Source of the DNA: Pelomonas sp. CA6
GTDB taxonomy: Bacteria > Pseudomonadota > Gammaproteobacteria > Burkholderiales > Burkholderiaceae_C
Assembly: GCF_022549225.1 (NCBI RefSeq)
Contig: NZ_JAKZFD010000011.1
Span: 1-64,000, forward strand
Length of the DNA stretch: 64,000 nucleotides
Direction of reading: 5' to 3'
Shown: positions 32,066 to 40,608 of the stretch, piece after piece
Position numbering within the stretch: position 1 is the stretch's first letter
Layout: every line of letters starts with the position of its first letter
Made by a program: the position numbers and the translations under genes
Notes under the pieces: generated by a model
What the model saw: the letters and a program-made list of their open reading frames with translations, nothing else
Database searches by the model: none
What the model was told of the DNA's origin: nothing

Positions 32066-33073
32066 TCAGCAGCAGCGCGGGCGCCAGAGCCGCGCGGCCG
32101 TGGCCGCCAGGAAGCCGGCATGGCCGGTGGCCTGGGCGCCGTCCGCCGTCAGGCGCGATGGCGTGGCGGGAGGAACGGCCTCAGCGTCCCCGGCGGACTC
32201 CGCCACCGGGCCGGCCGGGGCGGGCTGGCCTCCAGCCTCGGCGGACGGCGCGCGCGCGGGCGCCGCCTCCAGCCCCAGCCAGGCAGCCGCCGTTCCCCAC
32301 CAGATCTGCTCGCGCGTCGCGGCGCTCAGCTCCAGCTCGTCCATCAACCGGCGCACCCAGTCGCAGCGTTCGCGCAGATGGGCGCCGTCGCAGGGCAGGA
32401 AGCAGTCGCTGCCGAACTGCAGCGAACCGGCGCCCAGCACGTCCAGCATGCGCGCCAGCAGCTCGCGCCGGTACGGCGGCGGCGCGCCGAAGGAGATGTC
32501 CAGCCGGAACTGAGCGCGCTCATGTGGCACGCCGTGGATGCGATCGATCAGCGCCACCGCGAGCGCCTCGTCGGTCCAGGGCCAGCCCATGTGCGCCAGC
32601 GCGACGCGGGCCCCTGGGTGATCGCGCAGCGCCTCGAAATAGACCGGCCGGCAATAGCGGCCGGAGCGGCCGTCGATGAAGATGCCGCTGTGGAACAGCA
32701 CCGGCAGGCGCAGCCGGGAGGCCTGCGCGAACACGCCCTGCACCCGCTCTTCATAGGGATACCAGCCGGTGGGCACCATCTTGACGCCGCGCAGCCCCAG
32801 GGTCTCGACGGCGTGGCACAGGTCCTCGGGGGCGCGCTCGTCGCGCGGATCGACCACGGCCAGGCCGACCAGGCGATCGCCATGGCCGCGCACCAGCCGC
32901 GCCAGGTGCGCGTTGGCGCGGCGCAGCGACGCGGGGTCGCCCAGCGTGTAGCCGGGGCTCAGGAACGGCGCCAGCAGCACCGCGATCTCGATGCCGGCCT
33001 CGTCCATCGCGCGCAACACCGTCGCGCTGTCTTCCTGGCCGGTGCAGTGCACATGGGCGTCGATGATCTTCAT
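32066..33073 (-). CDS. Amidohydrolase family protein (amidohydrolase 2 type)
   Basis: This 335-residue TIM-barrel metal hydrolase has the N-terminal metal motif DAHVH (about 5-9), then GLAVVDPRDERAPEDLCHAVETLGLRGVK, VLFHSGIFID (His), VALAHMGWPWTDEAL (His) and FGSDCF (Asp), the usual order of metal ligands in this family. A C-terminal Ala/Pro-rich tail of about 55 residues follows, with no visible signal peptide. Relatives act on amides, lactones or carboxylates. Between two glycosyltransferase genes it may modify a glycan substituent or a precursor, for example by deacetylation or lactone opening; the substrate is not evident. Confidence 0.83.
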   Translation of the reverse strand: MKIIDAHVHCTGQEDSATVLRAMDEAGIEIAVLLAPFLSPGYTLGDPASLRRANAHLARLVRGHGDRLVGLAVVDPRDERAPEDLCHAVETLGLRGVKMVPTGWYPYEERVQGVFAQASRLRLPVLFHSGIFIDGRSGRYCRPVYFEALRDHPGARVALAHMGWPWTDEALAVALIDRIHGVPHERAQFRLDISFGAPPPYRRELLARMLDVLGAGSLQFGSDCFLPCDGAHLRERCDWVRRLMDELELSAATREQIWWGTAAAWLGLEAAPARAPSAEAGGQPAPAGPVAESAGDAEAVPPATPSRLTADGAQATGHAGFLAATAARLWRPRCC

Positions 33074-33094
33074 CGTCGGCTTCCCGGTCCTCGC

Positions 33095-34333
33095 TCAACT
33101 GGCCCGCAGCCGCGGTGCGGGCAGGCCCAGCGCGGCGGCGCCCTCCACCACCGGCGCCGACCGGCCCTCGTCCGGCACGGCCGACGGCGCGGGCAGGCGC
33201 GTGGCGGCCGGGCGGCGCGCCGGCATCGACTGCAGCAATTCATGCACGGTCTGCGCGCTGCGGTGCCAGGAGTAGGACGCGACGACGTCCATGGTCTGCA
33301 GCAGCCGCAGCTTGCGCTGCGCCGGCGTTTCGGCGAGTTGCTGCTCGCAGGCCGCGACGAAGGCGTCCACGCCCGCGGCGATGCGCACGACGGCGCCATA
33401 CAGCAGCACCACGTCAGGCACCGGCGTGCTGACCACGGGCTTCTCGCCGGCCAGGTATTCCAGTGTCTTGGTGGGGCTGATGAAGCGCGTCGACTCATTC
33501 AGCGCGAAGGGCATCAGGCAGATGTCCCAGCCCGCCATCAGCGCCGGCAGGTCGCGGTAGGCGCACATGCCCAGCCAGTGGATGTTGGGGCGCCGCGGCA
33601 GCGTGCCGGGGTCGATCTTCACCACCGGTCCCACCATCACGATCTGCCAGTCGGGCCGCGCGTCGGCCACGCCGGCGAGCAGCGCGATGTCCAGGCGTTC
33701 GTCGATCACCCCGAAGAAGCCCAGGCGCGGGCGCGGCATGCCGCCCTGCAGGCGCTCGGCCAGCGCCAGCGCCTCGCTCTGCTCCATCAGCGCGGGCGGC
33801 GAGAAATGCTCGGCGTCGACCGCGCTGGGCATGCAATGCACCCGCGGATGCAGGCGCCGCTTGGCCTCGTACAACGCGGGGCCCCCGGTCAGCACCAGGT
33901 CAGCGCAGGCCAGCAGCTCGCGCTCGCGCTCGGGCAGTTCTGGCGGCGCGCCCTTGAAGGCGGACAGCTCGTCCATGCAGTCATAGACCCAGCGCGACGG
34001 CGCCAGCGACTGCGCCAGCGGCAGCGCCATGGGCGTGTAGAGCCAGACGATCGGATCGCGCAGACCGCGCTGGCGCAGCGCCTGCTGCAGAAGCGGCCGC
34101 AGCAACGCCGCCTGTTCGGCATCAAAGCCGCGCGCCGGCAGCGGCGTGCGGGGGGTCAGTACCTCCAGGTGGCGCCCCTGCCAGCTGCTCTCGAGCCGGG
34201 CCGGACCGGGCTGCGAAACCGGCTCCTCGACGAAGAGCACCTGGTAGTGGCGCGCCAGGCGCGACATGAGGTGTTGGGGACGCTGGTAGACAAAGGACCA
34301 GCGCAGATGGCTGAAGACGACAAGAGGAGGCAT
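33095..34333 (-). CDS. Glycosyltransferase (TuaH-like, GT-B fold)
   Basis: This 412-residue protein begins LVVFSHLRWSFVYQRPQHLM, the signature start of TuaH-like glycosyltransferases often found next to UDP-galactopyranose mutase in exopolysaccharide loci. Later features are VYDCMDELSAFKGAP, DLVLTGGPALYEAKR, RLGFFGVIDERLDIALL, MPFALNESTRFISPTKTLEY and LAGEKPVVSTP. The C-terminal 40 residues are low complexity. The frame remains open upstream through the Gly-rich gene only as a shadow. It is the first gene of the 34333-30868 unit, 21 nt from the amidohydrolase. Confidence 0.88.
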   Translation of the reverse strand: MPPLVVFSHLRWSFVYQRPQHLMSRLARHYQVLFVEEPVSQPGPARLESSWQGRHLEVLTPRTPLPARGFDAEQAALLRPLLQQALRQRGLRDPIVWLYTPMALPLAQSLAPSRWVYDCMDELSAFKGAPPELPERERELLACADLVLTGGPALYEAKRRLHPRVHCMPSAVDAEHFSPPALMEQSEALALAERLQGGMPRPRLGFFGVIDERLDIALLAGVADARPDWQIVMVGPVVKIDPGTLPRRPNIHWLGMCAYRDLPALMAGWDICLMPFALNESTRFISPTKTLEYLAGEKPVVSTPVPDVVLLYGAVVRIAAGVDAFVAACEQQLAETPAQRKLRLLQTMDVVASYSWHRSAQTVHELLQSMPARRPAATRLPAPSAVPDEGRSAPVVEGAAALGLPAPRLRAS

Positions 34334-34494
34334 GGAGTTTCCACCGCCTGCGGGCCCGGCCCCCGCACCGCGGACGGTGCCGGGGCCGGCAGCCGCCGGC
34401 CTGTTGTTGTGGCGGATGAAGGAAGCCAGGCCCCCTCGGGGCATCGACACGCGACAGCCCGCGGCGCGCCCGTCACCGGGGCGGAGGAGGCCTG

Positions 34495-34508
34495 GCAAGA
34501 CAGCATCC
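34495..34508 (-). promoter_or_regulatory. Candidate sigma-54 promoter (site H, weak)
   Basis: The minus strand reads cGGATGC-tgtc-TTGCc, with GG at 34507-34508 and GC at 34495-34496. Only GG and TTGC match. The predicted start is about 34483, 150 nt before ATG 34333, just after the stop of the Gly-rich gene. Confidence 0.35.
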
Positions 34509-34517
34509 GGACGGCGT

Positions 34518-35498
34518 TTACTTGGAGGTCTTGCTGCTCGAGGACCCCGAGCTGCTGCTACTGCTACCGCTGCCGGTGGAACCCGTCGAGCTGCCCGAAC
34601 CCGTGCCCGCGCCCAGCGTGTCACCGCCGTCCTCGCCCTGGCCCTGGCCCTGGCCTTGGCGTTGGGTGCGTTGGCTGCGCCATTGGTTGAACTCGTCGGA
34701 GAACTTCTTGTAGCGGTCCTGGCGCCACGACTGATAGTCGTCATCCAGATTGCGCATCTGTTCGCTGCGCCACTGGTGGTAGTCCGGATCGAAATGGGAA
34801 TGGCCGCCGTGCTCGCTGCCATGGCTGCTGCTGCCCATGCCGCCCTGGTCGCCGTAGCTGCCTTGGCTGCCGTAGCGACCGCCCTGCATGCCCTGGCCGC
34901 CATAGCCGCCATAGCCACCGCCCATGCCGCCCTGGCTGCCGTAGCCGCCCTGGCCGCCGCTCATGCCGCTTTGGCCGCCGTAGCTGCCCTGGGAGCCGTA
35001 GCCACCGCCCTGCAGGCCCTGGCCGCCATAGCCGCCATAGCCCCCACCCATACCGCCTTGGCGGCCATAGCCGCCCTGGCGGCCGCTCATGCCGCCTTGG
35101 CCACCATAACCGCCGTAGCCGCCGTAGCCGCCATAGCCACCCTGGCCGCCGTAGCTGCCCCCCTGCAGACCCTGGCCGCCGTAGCCGCCACGGCCCTCGT
35201 CATAGCCGCCGCCAAACTCTCCGGAGCGACCGGACTGTCCCCAGCCCTGCCCGCCGCCCTGGTAGCCACCCCCCTGATGGCCGCCCTGGTAGGAGCCGCC
35301 TTGGTATGGACCGCCCTGCTGGCTGCCTTGATAGCCGCCCGGGTGCTGGTGCTGCGCGCCGCCCTGGTAGCCCTGGTGTCCCTCGCCGCCGCCCTGGGCG
35401 TGCGACTGGTTCGGCGACCAATCCCCATAGTTGCTGCCGCCCTGGCTGCGTTGGCCGTGCTCGTCGCGGCGCTCCTGGTGTCGACCCTGCTGGTTCAT
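34518..35498 (-). CDS. Gly/Gln/Tyr-rich repeat protein with conserved-looking C-terminal Trp-Arg segment
   Basis: This 326-residue protein has no signal peptide or membrane helix. Residues 1-100 are Gln/Gly/His-rich. Residues 104-222 hold three imperfect repeats of roughly 30-48 residues built from [25 protein letters not shown] and [15 protein letters not shown]. Residues 236-275 are quite different: acidic, aromatic and basic, with [15 protein letters not shown] and [19 protein letters not shown], ending NQWRS. I recall this charged Trp-Arg block from other proteobacterial hypothetical proteins but cannot name the family. The tail is Ser/Gly-rich. The composition is prion-like and similar to phase-separating or cold/desiccation proteins. 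It is a monocistronic unit with a good sigma-54-type site. Confidence 0.8.
   Translation of the reverse strand: MNQQGRHQERRDEHGQRSQGGSNYGDWSPNQSHAQGGGEGHQGYQGGAQHQHPGGYQGSQQGGPYQGGSYQGGHQGGGYQGGGQGWGQSGRSGEFGGGYDEGRGGYGGQGLQGGSYGGQGGYGGYGGYGGYGGQGGMSGRQGGYGRQGGMGGGYGGYGGQGLQGGGYGSQGSYGGQSGMSGGQGGYGSQGGMGGGYGGYGGQGMQGGRYGSQGSYGDQGGMGSSSHGSEHGGHSHFDPDYHQWRSEQMRNLDDDYQSWRQDRYKKFSDEFNQWRSQRTQRQGQGQGQGEDGGDTLGAGTGSGSSTGSTGSGSSSSSSGSSSSKTSK
34833..35189 (-). repeat. In-frame imperfect tandem repeats within the Gly-rich gene
   Basis: Three copies encode residues about 104-151, 152-193 and 194-222. Each opens with [10 protein letters not shown] (shorter in the first copy) and ends GGMG. The repeat is clear in the protein and largely in the DNA, so copy-number change by slippage or recombination is likely. 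Confidence 0.75.
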
Positions 35499-35559
35499 GT
35501 TGCGTCCTTTCGTTCAGTGGAAAGACCGGCGCCCGGGCGCCGCGTCTGTGGCCCAGTTG

Positions 35560-35573
35560 GCAATCGCCGTACC
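35560..35573 (-). promoter_or_regulatory. Candidate sigma-54 promoter (site I)
   Basis: The minus strand reads gGGTACG-gcga-TTGCc, with GG at 35572-35573 and GC at 35560-35561. The predicted start is about 35548, 50 nt before ATG 35498 of the Gly-rich protein. It is divergent from site J. Confidence 0.6.
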
Positions 35574-35634
35574 CGCCGCGAGCGCCGCGATCCGGCACTT
35601 CTTGCGCACGCCTGGGCCGGCGGCGGTGTGCGCG

Positions 35635-35648
35635 GGAGCCGGCCTTGC
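35635..35648 (+). promoter_or_regulatory. Candidate sigma-54 promoter (site J)
   Basis: The + strand reads gGGAGCC-ggcc-TTGCc, with GG at 35635-35636 and GC at 35647-35648. The predicted start is about 35660, 33 nt before ATG 35693 of the alcohol dehydrogenase. The -24 half is weak. Confidence 0.4.
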
Positions 35649-35692
35649 CCGCGCTGTCACTCGTCAACGAGTTCAACCCCAGGAGTGCATCG

Positions 35693-36862
35693 ATGAAGGC
35701 TCTCGTCTACCACGGCACCCGCGACGTCCGCGTCGACGAGGTGCCCGATCCCCAGCTGCAGGCCGACACGGATGTCATCCTGCGCGTCACCGCCACCGCG
35801 ATCTGTGGTTCGGACCTGCATCTCTACCGTGGCCGCATTCCCATGCTCAAGCCCGGCGACATCCTGGGGCACGAGTTCATGGGCGTGGTCGAGGCCTGCG
35901 GCAAGCAGGTCACGCGGCTGCAGCGCGGCGATCGCGTCGTCGTGCCGTTCACCATCTCCTGCGGCGAGTGCTTCTTCTGCCGCCTGTCGCTGTTCTCCGC
36001 CTGCGAGACCAGCAATCCCGACCACGGCGCCATCATGAACAAGAAGTCGCTGCGGCCGGGCGCCGGCATGTTCGGCTACTCGCATCTGTACGGCGGCTAC
36101 GCTGGCGGGCAGGCGGAGTATGTGCGCGTGCCCTATGCCGACGTGGGGCCGCTGCTGATCCCGCCGGGGCTGGACGACGAGCAGGTGCTCTTTCTTTCCG
36201 ACATCCTGCCCACCGGCTACCAGGCGGTGCGCAACGCCCATGTGGGACCGGGTGGCTCGCTGGCCATCTTCGGTGCCGGCCCGGTGGGCTGCATGGCCGC
36301 GGCCTGCGCGCGCCTGCTGGGCGTCGAGCGCATCTTCATGGTGGACCACCACAACGACCGCCTGGACCATGCCGAAGCGGCCTACGGCGTGGAGACGATC
36401 AACTTCGACGAGATCGACGATCCGGCCGCGGTGATCATTGATCTGACCGACCGCCGCGGCGTCGACGCCTCCATCGACGCGGTGGGCTTCGAGGCCAAGG
36501 GCAGCCGGCTGGAAACGGCTCTGCTGAACCTCAAGCTCGAAGGCTCCAGCGGCCATGCGCTGCGCCAGGCCATTGCCGCGACGCGCCGCGGCGGCACGAT
36601 CAGCGTTCCGGGGGTGTATGCCGGATTCATCCATGGCTTCCTGTTTGGCGACGCCTTCGAGAAGGGGCTGCAGTTCGCGATGGGCCAGACCCATGTGCAG
36701 CAACACATGCCCGCCTTGCTGCGCTTCATCCAGGACGGCCGGCTGGACGTGCGCGAGCTGATCACGCACCGGCTGCCGCTCAGCGAGGCGGCGCAGGGCT
36801 ACCAGCGCTTCGCCGAGAAGCAGGAAGGCTGCCGCAAGGTGGTGCTGCGCCCAGGCGCATGA
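35693..36862 (+). CDS. Zinc-dependent alcohol dehydrogenase (formaldehyde-dehydrogenase-like)
   Basis: This 389-residue medium-chain dehydrogenase has a catalytic zinc site (Cys in [16 protein letters not shown]) and a structural zinc cluster of cysteines in [15 protein letters not shown]. The Rossmann motif [19 protein letters not shown] is followed by MVDHHNDRL, whose Asp suggests NAD preference. The segment [20 protein letters not shown] and the long C-terminal region are typical of the glutathione-independent formaldehyde-dehydrogenase-like subgroup. ATG 35693 follows AGGAG. It is followed after 46 nt by a YflT-like stress gene, which suggests an aldehyde-detoxification or stress role rather than central carbon flux. 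Confidence 0.9.
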   Translation: MKALVYHGTRDVRVDEVPDPQLQADTDVILRVTATAICGSDLHLYRGRIPMLKPGDILGHEFMGVVEACGKQVTRLQRGDRVVVPFTISCGECFFCRLSLFSACETSNPDHGAIMNKKSLRPGAGMFGYSHLYGGYAGGQAEYVRVPYADVGPLLIPPGLDDEQVLFLSDILPTGYQAVRNAHVGPGGSLAIFGAGPVGCMAAACARLLGVERIFMVDHHNDRLDHAEAAYGVETINFDEIDDPAAVIIDLTDRRGVDASIDAVGFEAKGSRLETALLNLKLEGSSGHALRQAIAATRRGGTISVPGVYAGFIHGFLFGDAFEKGLQFAMGQTHVQQHMPALLRFIQDGRLDVRELITHRLPLSEAAQGYQRFAEKQEGCRKVVLRPGA

Positions 36863-36908
36863 ATTGCCCGCTGCCGGCCGGCGGCCCTTCCGCCGCAAGG
36901 AGCATCAG

Positions 36909-37427
36909 ATGAGCGAATCCCCCCAAGTCACCGGCCTGTTCCGCGACCGCGACAGCGCCGAGCGCGCCTACCGCGAACTCACCGATCGCGGCTACGGGCG
37001 CGAGGACATCAATGTGCTGATGTCCGAGGACACCCGCCGCCTGCATTTCCCTGACGGCGCGGACACCGAGCTGGGCACCAAGGCGGCCGAAGGCGCCGGC
37101 GTGGGCGGCGCGATCGGTGGCGCGCTGGGCGCGATCGCGGCCGCGCTGGCGGCGGCCGGCAGCACGCTGGCCATCCCCGGGCTGGGGCTGGCGGTCGCCG
37201 GGCCGCTGGCCGCCGCGCTGGCCGGGGCCGGGGCCGGCGGCGTCACCGGCGGCCTGGTGGGCGCGCTGATCGGCTGGGGCATTCCCGAGGAGCGCATCAA
37301 GGACTATGAGAGCGGCCTGCGCGAAGGCGGCATCCTGATGAGCCTGCGCCCCCGCAGCGGCGAGGATGCGCGCTACTTCGAGAGTGCCTGGCGCCAACCC
37401 GACAACCCCGCGACCACACCGCGCTGA
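36909..37427 (+). CDS. YflT/general-stress-17M-like glycine-zipper protein
   Basis: This 172-residue protein starts QVTGLFRDRDSAERAYREL and GYGREDINVLMSEDTRR, the YflT (general stress protein 17M) fold. A central Ala/Gly-rich glycine-zipper region (about 60-125) could span or associate with membranes. The C-terminus (IPEERIKDYESGLREGGILMSL) completes a ferredoxin-like fold. GGAG precedes ATG 36909. It likely shares the alcohol-dehydrogenase transcript. The function is unknown beyond association with general stress. Confidence 0.85.
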   Translation: MSESPQVTGLFRDRDSAERAYRELTDRGYGREDINVLMSEDTRRLHFPDGADTELGTKAAEGAGVGGAIGGALGAIAAALAAAGSTLAIPGLGLAVAGPLAAALAGAGAGGVTGGLVGALIGWGIPEERIKDYESGLREGGILMSLRPRSGEDARYFESAWRQPDNPATTPR

Positions 37428-37435
37428 GCGGACCT

Positions 37436-37453
37436 CGGCCGCCCGGGCGGCCG
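37436..37453. terminator. Perfect 18-bp GC palindrome between convergent genes (possible bidirectional terminator)
   Basis: CGGCCGCCCGGGCGGCCG is a perfect inverted repeat 9 nt after the YflT-like stop and 6 nt before the convergent BrkB-like stop. It could form a hairpin in RNA from either strand, but neither side has a T tract, so termination activity is uncertain. Confidence 0.4.
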
Positions 37454-37458
37454 GGGCG

Positions 37459-38433
37459 TCAACGCCCAGGGGACGGGCCGGCCGGCCCGTCGTGGCGGCG
37501 CGCATAGGCCCAGCTCAGCTCCGCGCCGAACAGAAAGACCTGGGCCGAGTAGTAGACCCACAGCATCAGCACCGCCAGCGAAGCCGCCGCGCCATAGGCC
37601 GACGCCAGCCCGCTGCGGCCCAGGTAGAGTCCGATCAGGCTTTTGCCCAGCGTGAACAGCGCCGCGGTGATCAACGCTCCCACGCCGACATCGCGCCAGC
37701 GCAACGCCACGCGCGGCACCCACTTGTACAGCGCGGCGAACATCGCCGTCATCAGCGCAAAGCTGAGCAGCACGTTCAAGCCCTCCGCCAGCCACAGCCA
37801 ACCCTCGAACAGCGGCGACCACCAGCGTCCCAGCGCGGCCAGCAGCGCGCTGAAGACCATGGACACCATGGACAGAAAGCCCAGCCCCAGGATCAGCCCC
37901 AGCGACAGCAGGCGCCGGCGCAGCCAGTCCCACAGGCTGTCGGCGGCGGTGGCCTCGGGGTGCGGCCCGGCGTCCCAGATGCGATCCAGCGCGTTTTGCA
38001 GTTCGGCAAACACGCTGGTGGCCCCGACCAGCAGCACCGCCAGCCCCAGCAAGGCCGCCCAGCCGCTGTCCTCGGGCCGGCGCACGCGCTGCAGCAGGGC
38101 TTCAACCGCCTGCGCGCCGTCCGCGCCGATCAGGCCGGTCAGCTGGCCCATGATCTCGCCCCGCGCCGCCTGCTCGCCAAAGACCAGGCCGGCCACCGAG
38201 ATCACGATCAGCAGCAGCGGCGCGATGGAAAACAGCGTGTAGTAGGCCAGCGCTGCGCCCAGCGTGGGCACCTGGTCTTCGCTCCAGGCGCGCGCGGCCC
38301 GCAGCAGCACATCGCGTGCGCGCCGCAGGCGCCGGGCCCAGCCCTGCCGACGGACAGGTGGCATGCGAGCGCCAACAGGCGCGCCAGCGTTGGGCCGATC
38401 CGGCCGGGGCGGACGGGGCATGGGGTGGTGCAT
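37459..38433 (-). CDS. YihY/BrkB-family inner-membrane protein
   Basis: This protein of about 324 residues has the family core WSEDQVPTLGAALAYYTLFSIAPLLLIVISVAG (read in parts) and LLVGATSVFAELQNALDRIWD. Six membrane segments follow, including LLSLGLILGLGFLSMVSMVF, LNVLLSFALMTAMFAALYKWVP, VGVGALITAALFTLGKSLIG and YGAAASLAVLMLWVYYSAQV. The N-terminus is basic and proline-rich. The start is uncertain: ATG 38433 is used, with ATG 38421 and a GTG at 38451 possible. The sigma-54-type site at 38455 would place the RNA start at about 38443, favouring 38433 or 38421. The family is linked to envelope and stress functions, but its transport role is unproven. Confidence 0.88.
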   Translation of the reverse strand: MHHPMPRPPRPDRPNAGAPVGARMPPVRRQGWARRLRRARDVLLRAARAWSEDQVPTLGAALAYYTLFSIAPLLLIVISVAGLVFGEQAARGEIMGQLTGLIGADGAQAVEALLQRVRRPEDSGWAALLGLAVLLVGATSVFAELQNALDRIWDAGPHPEATAADSLWDWLRRRLLSLGLILGLGFLSMVSMVFSALLAALGRWWSPLFEGWLWLAEGLNVLLSFALMTAMFAALYKWVPRVALRWRDVGVGALITAALFTLGKSLIGLYLGRSGLASAYGAAASLAVLMLWVYYSAQVFLFGAELSWAYARRHDGPAGPSPGR

Positions 38434-38454
38434 GGTGTGGGTCCACCCCACGCG

Positions 38455-38468
38455 GCAATCCCCATGCC
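38455..38468 (-). promoter_or_regulatory. Candidate sigma-54 promoter (site K)
   Basis: The minus strand reads cGGCATG-ggga-TTGCc, with GG at 38467-38468 and GC at 38455-38456, N10 apart. The predicted start is about 38443. It lies in the short gap after the prpB-like gene and would serve the BrkB-like gene. It is the right-hand limit of the sigma-54-like series. Confidence 0.5.
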
Positions 38469-38487
38469 GCCGCGCCGCGCGCTGGCC

Positions 38488-39357
38488 TCAGGCGTAGCGC
38501 GAGGCCAGCGCGTCCCAGTCGGGCTTGCCGACCAGGCGCTGACGCTCGGCGAAGGGGGCCACCAGCGCCGGATCCTCGTCCAGCCTTCCTTGTTCGCGCA
38601 GCCGGCCCAGCGCCTTCTGCATGCCGGCCAGCGCGCCCTGCAGCCCGGCGTTGGCGTACAGCACCAGGCCGTAGCCCAGCCGGCCCAGTTCGTCCGCGTC
38701 GAGGATGGGGGTCTTGCCGCCGACCACCATGTTCATCAGCTGCGGCGTCGCCAGGCGCGCGGGCAGCGCGCGCAGCTGGTCCAGCTCGGTGACCGCCTCG
38801 ACGAAGAGCAGGTCCGCGCCCGCCTCGGCGAAGCGCTGCGCGCGCTCCACCGCCGCCTCGAAGCCCTGCGTGGCGCAGGCATCGGTGCGCGCCATGATGA
38901 GCAGTTGATCGTCGCGGCGCGCGTCCACCGCGGCCTTGATCTTGTCGACCGCCTCGGCGGTGGAGATCACCTGCTTGCCGGCGAAATGCCCGCAGCGCTT
39001 GGGCGCCACCTGGTCTTCGAGCTGGATGCAATCGGCCCCGGCGCGCTCCAGCGTGCGCACCGTGTGGCGCACGTTCAGCGCGTTGCCGAAGCCGGTGTCG
39101 GCGTCGACGATCAGCGGCAGATCCACCGCGTCGCGGATGCGCGCGGTGTGGTCCGCGAGCTCGGCCAGGCCCATGAAGCCCTGGTCCGGCAGGCCCAGGT
39201 GCATGTTGGTCAGGCCGGCGCCGCTCAGGTAGACGGCCTCGAAGCCCAGGTCCTGCACCAGCCGGGCGGACAGGGCGTTGAAGGCGCCGGGCACGAGCAC
39301 GCCGCGGCGGGCCTGGGCCAACGCGCGAAGCGTTTGTCGGGTCGTGGGTGCGGACAT
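38488..39357 (-). CDS. prpB: Isocitrate-lyase/PEP-mutase superfamily protein, probable 2-methylisocitrate lyase
   Basis: This 289-residue TIM-barrel lyase has VLVPGAFNALSARL, VYLSGAGLTNMHLG, VDADTGFGNALNVRHTV, LEDQVAPKRCGHFAGKQV with the catalytic Cys in KRCGH, and LLIMARTDAC. The prp context indicates 2-methylisocitrate lyase, which splits methylisocitrate to pyruvate and succinate. The wording of several motifs also resembles oxaloacetate decarboxylase/dimethylmalate-lyase-type members, so specificity is not fixed by sequence alone. ATG 39357 starts 13 nt after the prpF stop; an in-frame ATG at 39402, inside prpF, is also possible. It is the last gene of the prp operon. Confidence 0.8.
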   Translation of the reverse strand: MSAPTTRQTLRALAQARRGVLVPGAFNALSARLVQDLGFEAVYLSGAGLTNMHLGLPDQGFMGLAELADHTARIRDAVDLPLIVDADTGFGNALNVRHTVRTLERAGADCIQLEDQVAPKRCGHFAGKQVISTAEAVDKIKAAVDARRDDQLLIMARTDACATQGFEAAVERAQRFAEAGADLLFVEAVTELDQLRALPARLATPQLMNMVVGGKTPILDADELGRLGYGLVLYANAGLQGALAGMQKALGRLREQGRLDEDPALVAPFAERQRLVGKPDWDALASRYA

Positions 39358-39370
39358 GGACAGGACGGAT

Positions 39371-40608
39371 TCAGAAGGGCTCATGGAGGGACTCATCGTC
39401 ATCGAAGGGCACGCGCACCTGGCCCTCCATCAGGATGCGGGCGCTGCGGCTCATCACCACCTCGGCGATGCGCCAGCGCCCGCCGTCGCCTTGCGCACGG
39501 GCGCCCACGCGCAGGCAGCCGGACGGATGGCCGAAGCGGACCTGGGCACGCGGCAGGCCGCCCGCGGCCTCGCAGACCAGGGTGCCGGGGATGGCCGCCG
39601 CCGCGCCGATCGCGACCGCCGCCGTGCCCATCATCGCGTGGTGCAGTCGGCCGATGGAGAGCGCGCGCACCAGCAGGTCGACCTCGTCCGCCGCCACCCA
39701 GCGGCCACTGGCGACGCGATGCGCGACCGGCGGCGCCACCAGCGCCAGCTTGGGCGTGTGCGGGCGTTGCGCCGCCTGCTCCAGCCGCTCGACCAGCCCC
39801 ATGCGCAGCGCCGCATGGGCGCGTATCGCCTCCAGGCGTTGCAGCGCCGCCGCGTCGCCGTTGATCTGCGGCTGCAGCTCGCTGCCCTGGTAGCCCAGGT
39901 CGCGGGCGCGCACGAAGGCGGTCGGGATGCCGGCGTTGATCAGCGTGGCCTGCAGCCGCCCGCCCGGCACCAGGGCGTCGGGCAGGCACAGCTCGTCGAC
40001 GACCTGGCCGGTGGGGAACAGCGCCCCACCCTGCCCGCCTGGGGCATCGGCCTGCCCGTCTTCACCGGGGTCCATGAAGCGCAGCTCGATTTCCGCGGCC
40101 GGAAAGGCCACGCCGTCGAGCTCGAAGTCGCCCAGCTCCTGGACCTGCCCGCCCCGCATGGGCACGCTCGCGACGATGGTCTTGCCGATGTTGGCCTGCC
40201 AGAGGCGCAGCGTGACCGGCCCGTCGGCGGGCAGGCCGGCAGGGTCGACCAGCCCGGCCTGGATCGCGAACGGTCCGACCGCAGCTGTCAGATTGCCGCA
40301 GTTGCCCGACCAGTCGATCAGCGGCCGGTCGATCGCGACCTGGCCGAACAGATAGTCCAGCTCATGGCCGGCGCGCCGGCTGCGCGAGACGATCACGACC
40401 TTGCTGGTGCTGGAGCTGGCGCCGCCCATGCCGTCGATCTGCTGGCCATAGGGGTCGGGGCTGCCCAGCAGACGCAGCAGCAGGCGGTCGCGCGCGGCGC
40501 CCGGCTCGCGGCAGGACGGTGGCAGATCGTCCAGGCGCAGGAAGACGCCCTTGCTGGTGCCGCCGCGCATGTACACGGCGGGAAGGCGCAATGGGCTGAG
40601 GGGCCGGT

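Noticed and set aside
35620-35634. GGCACTT-type sequences near 35592-35604 as a further sigma-54 site
   Set aside because: GG and GC are only 8 nt apart, which is too short for a -24/-12 promoter. Site J was preferred.
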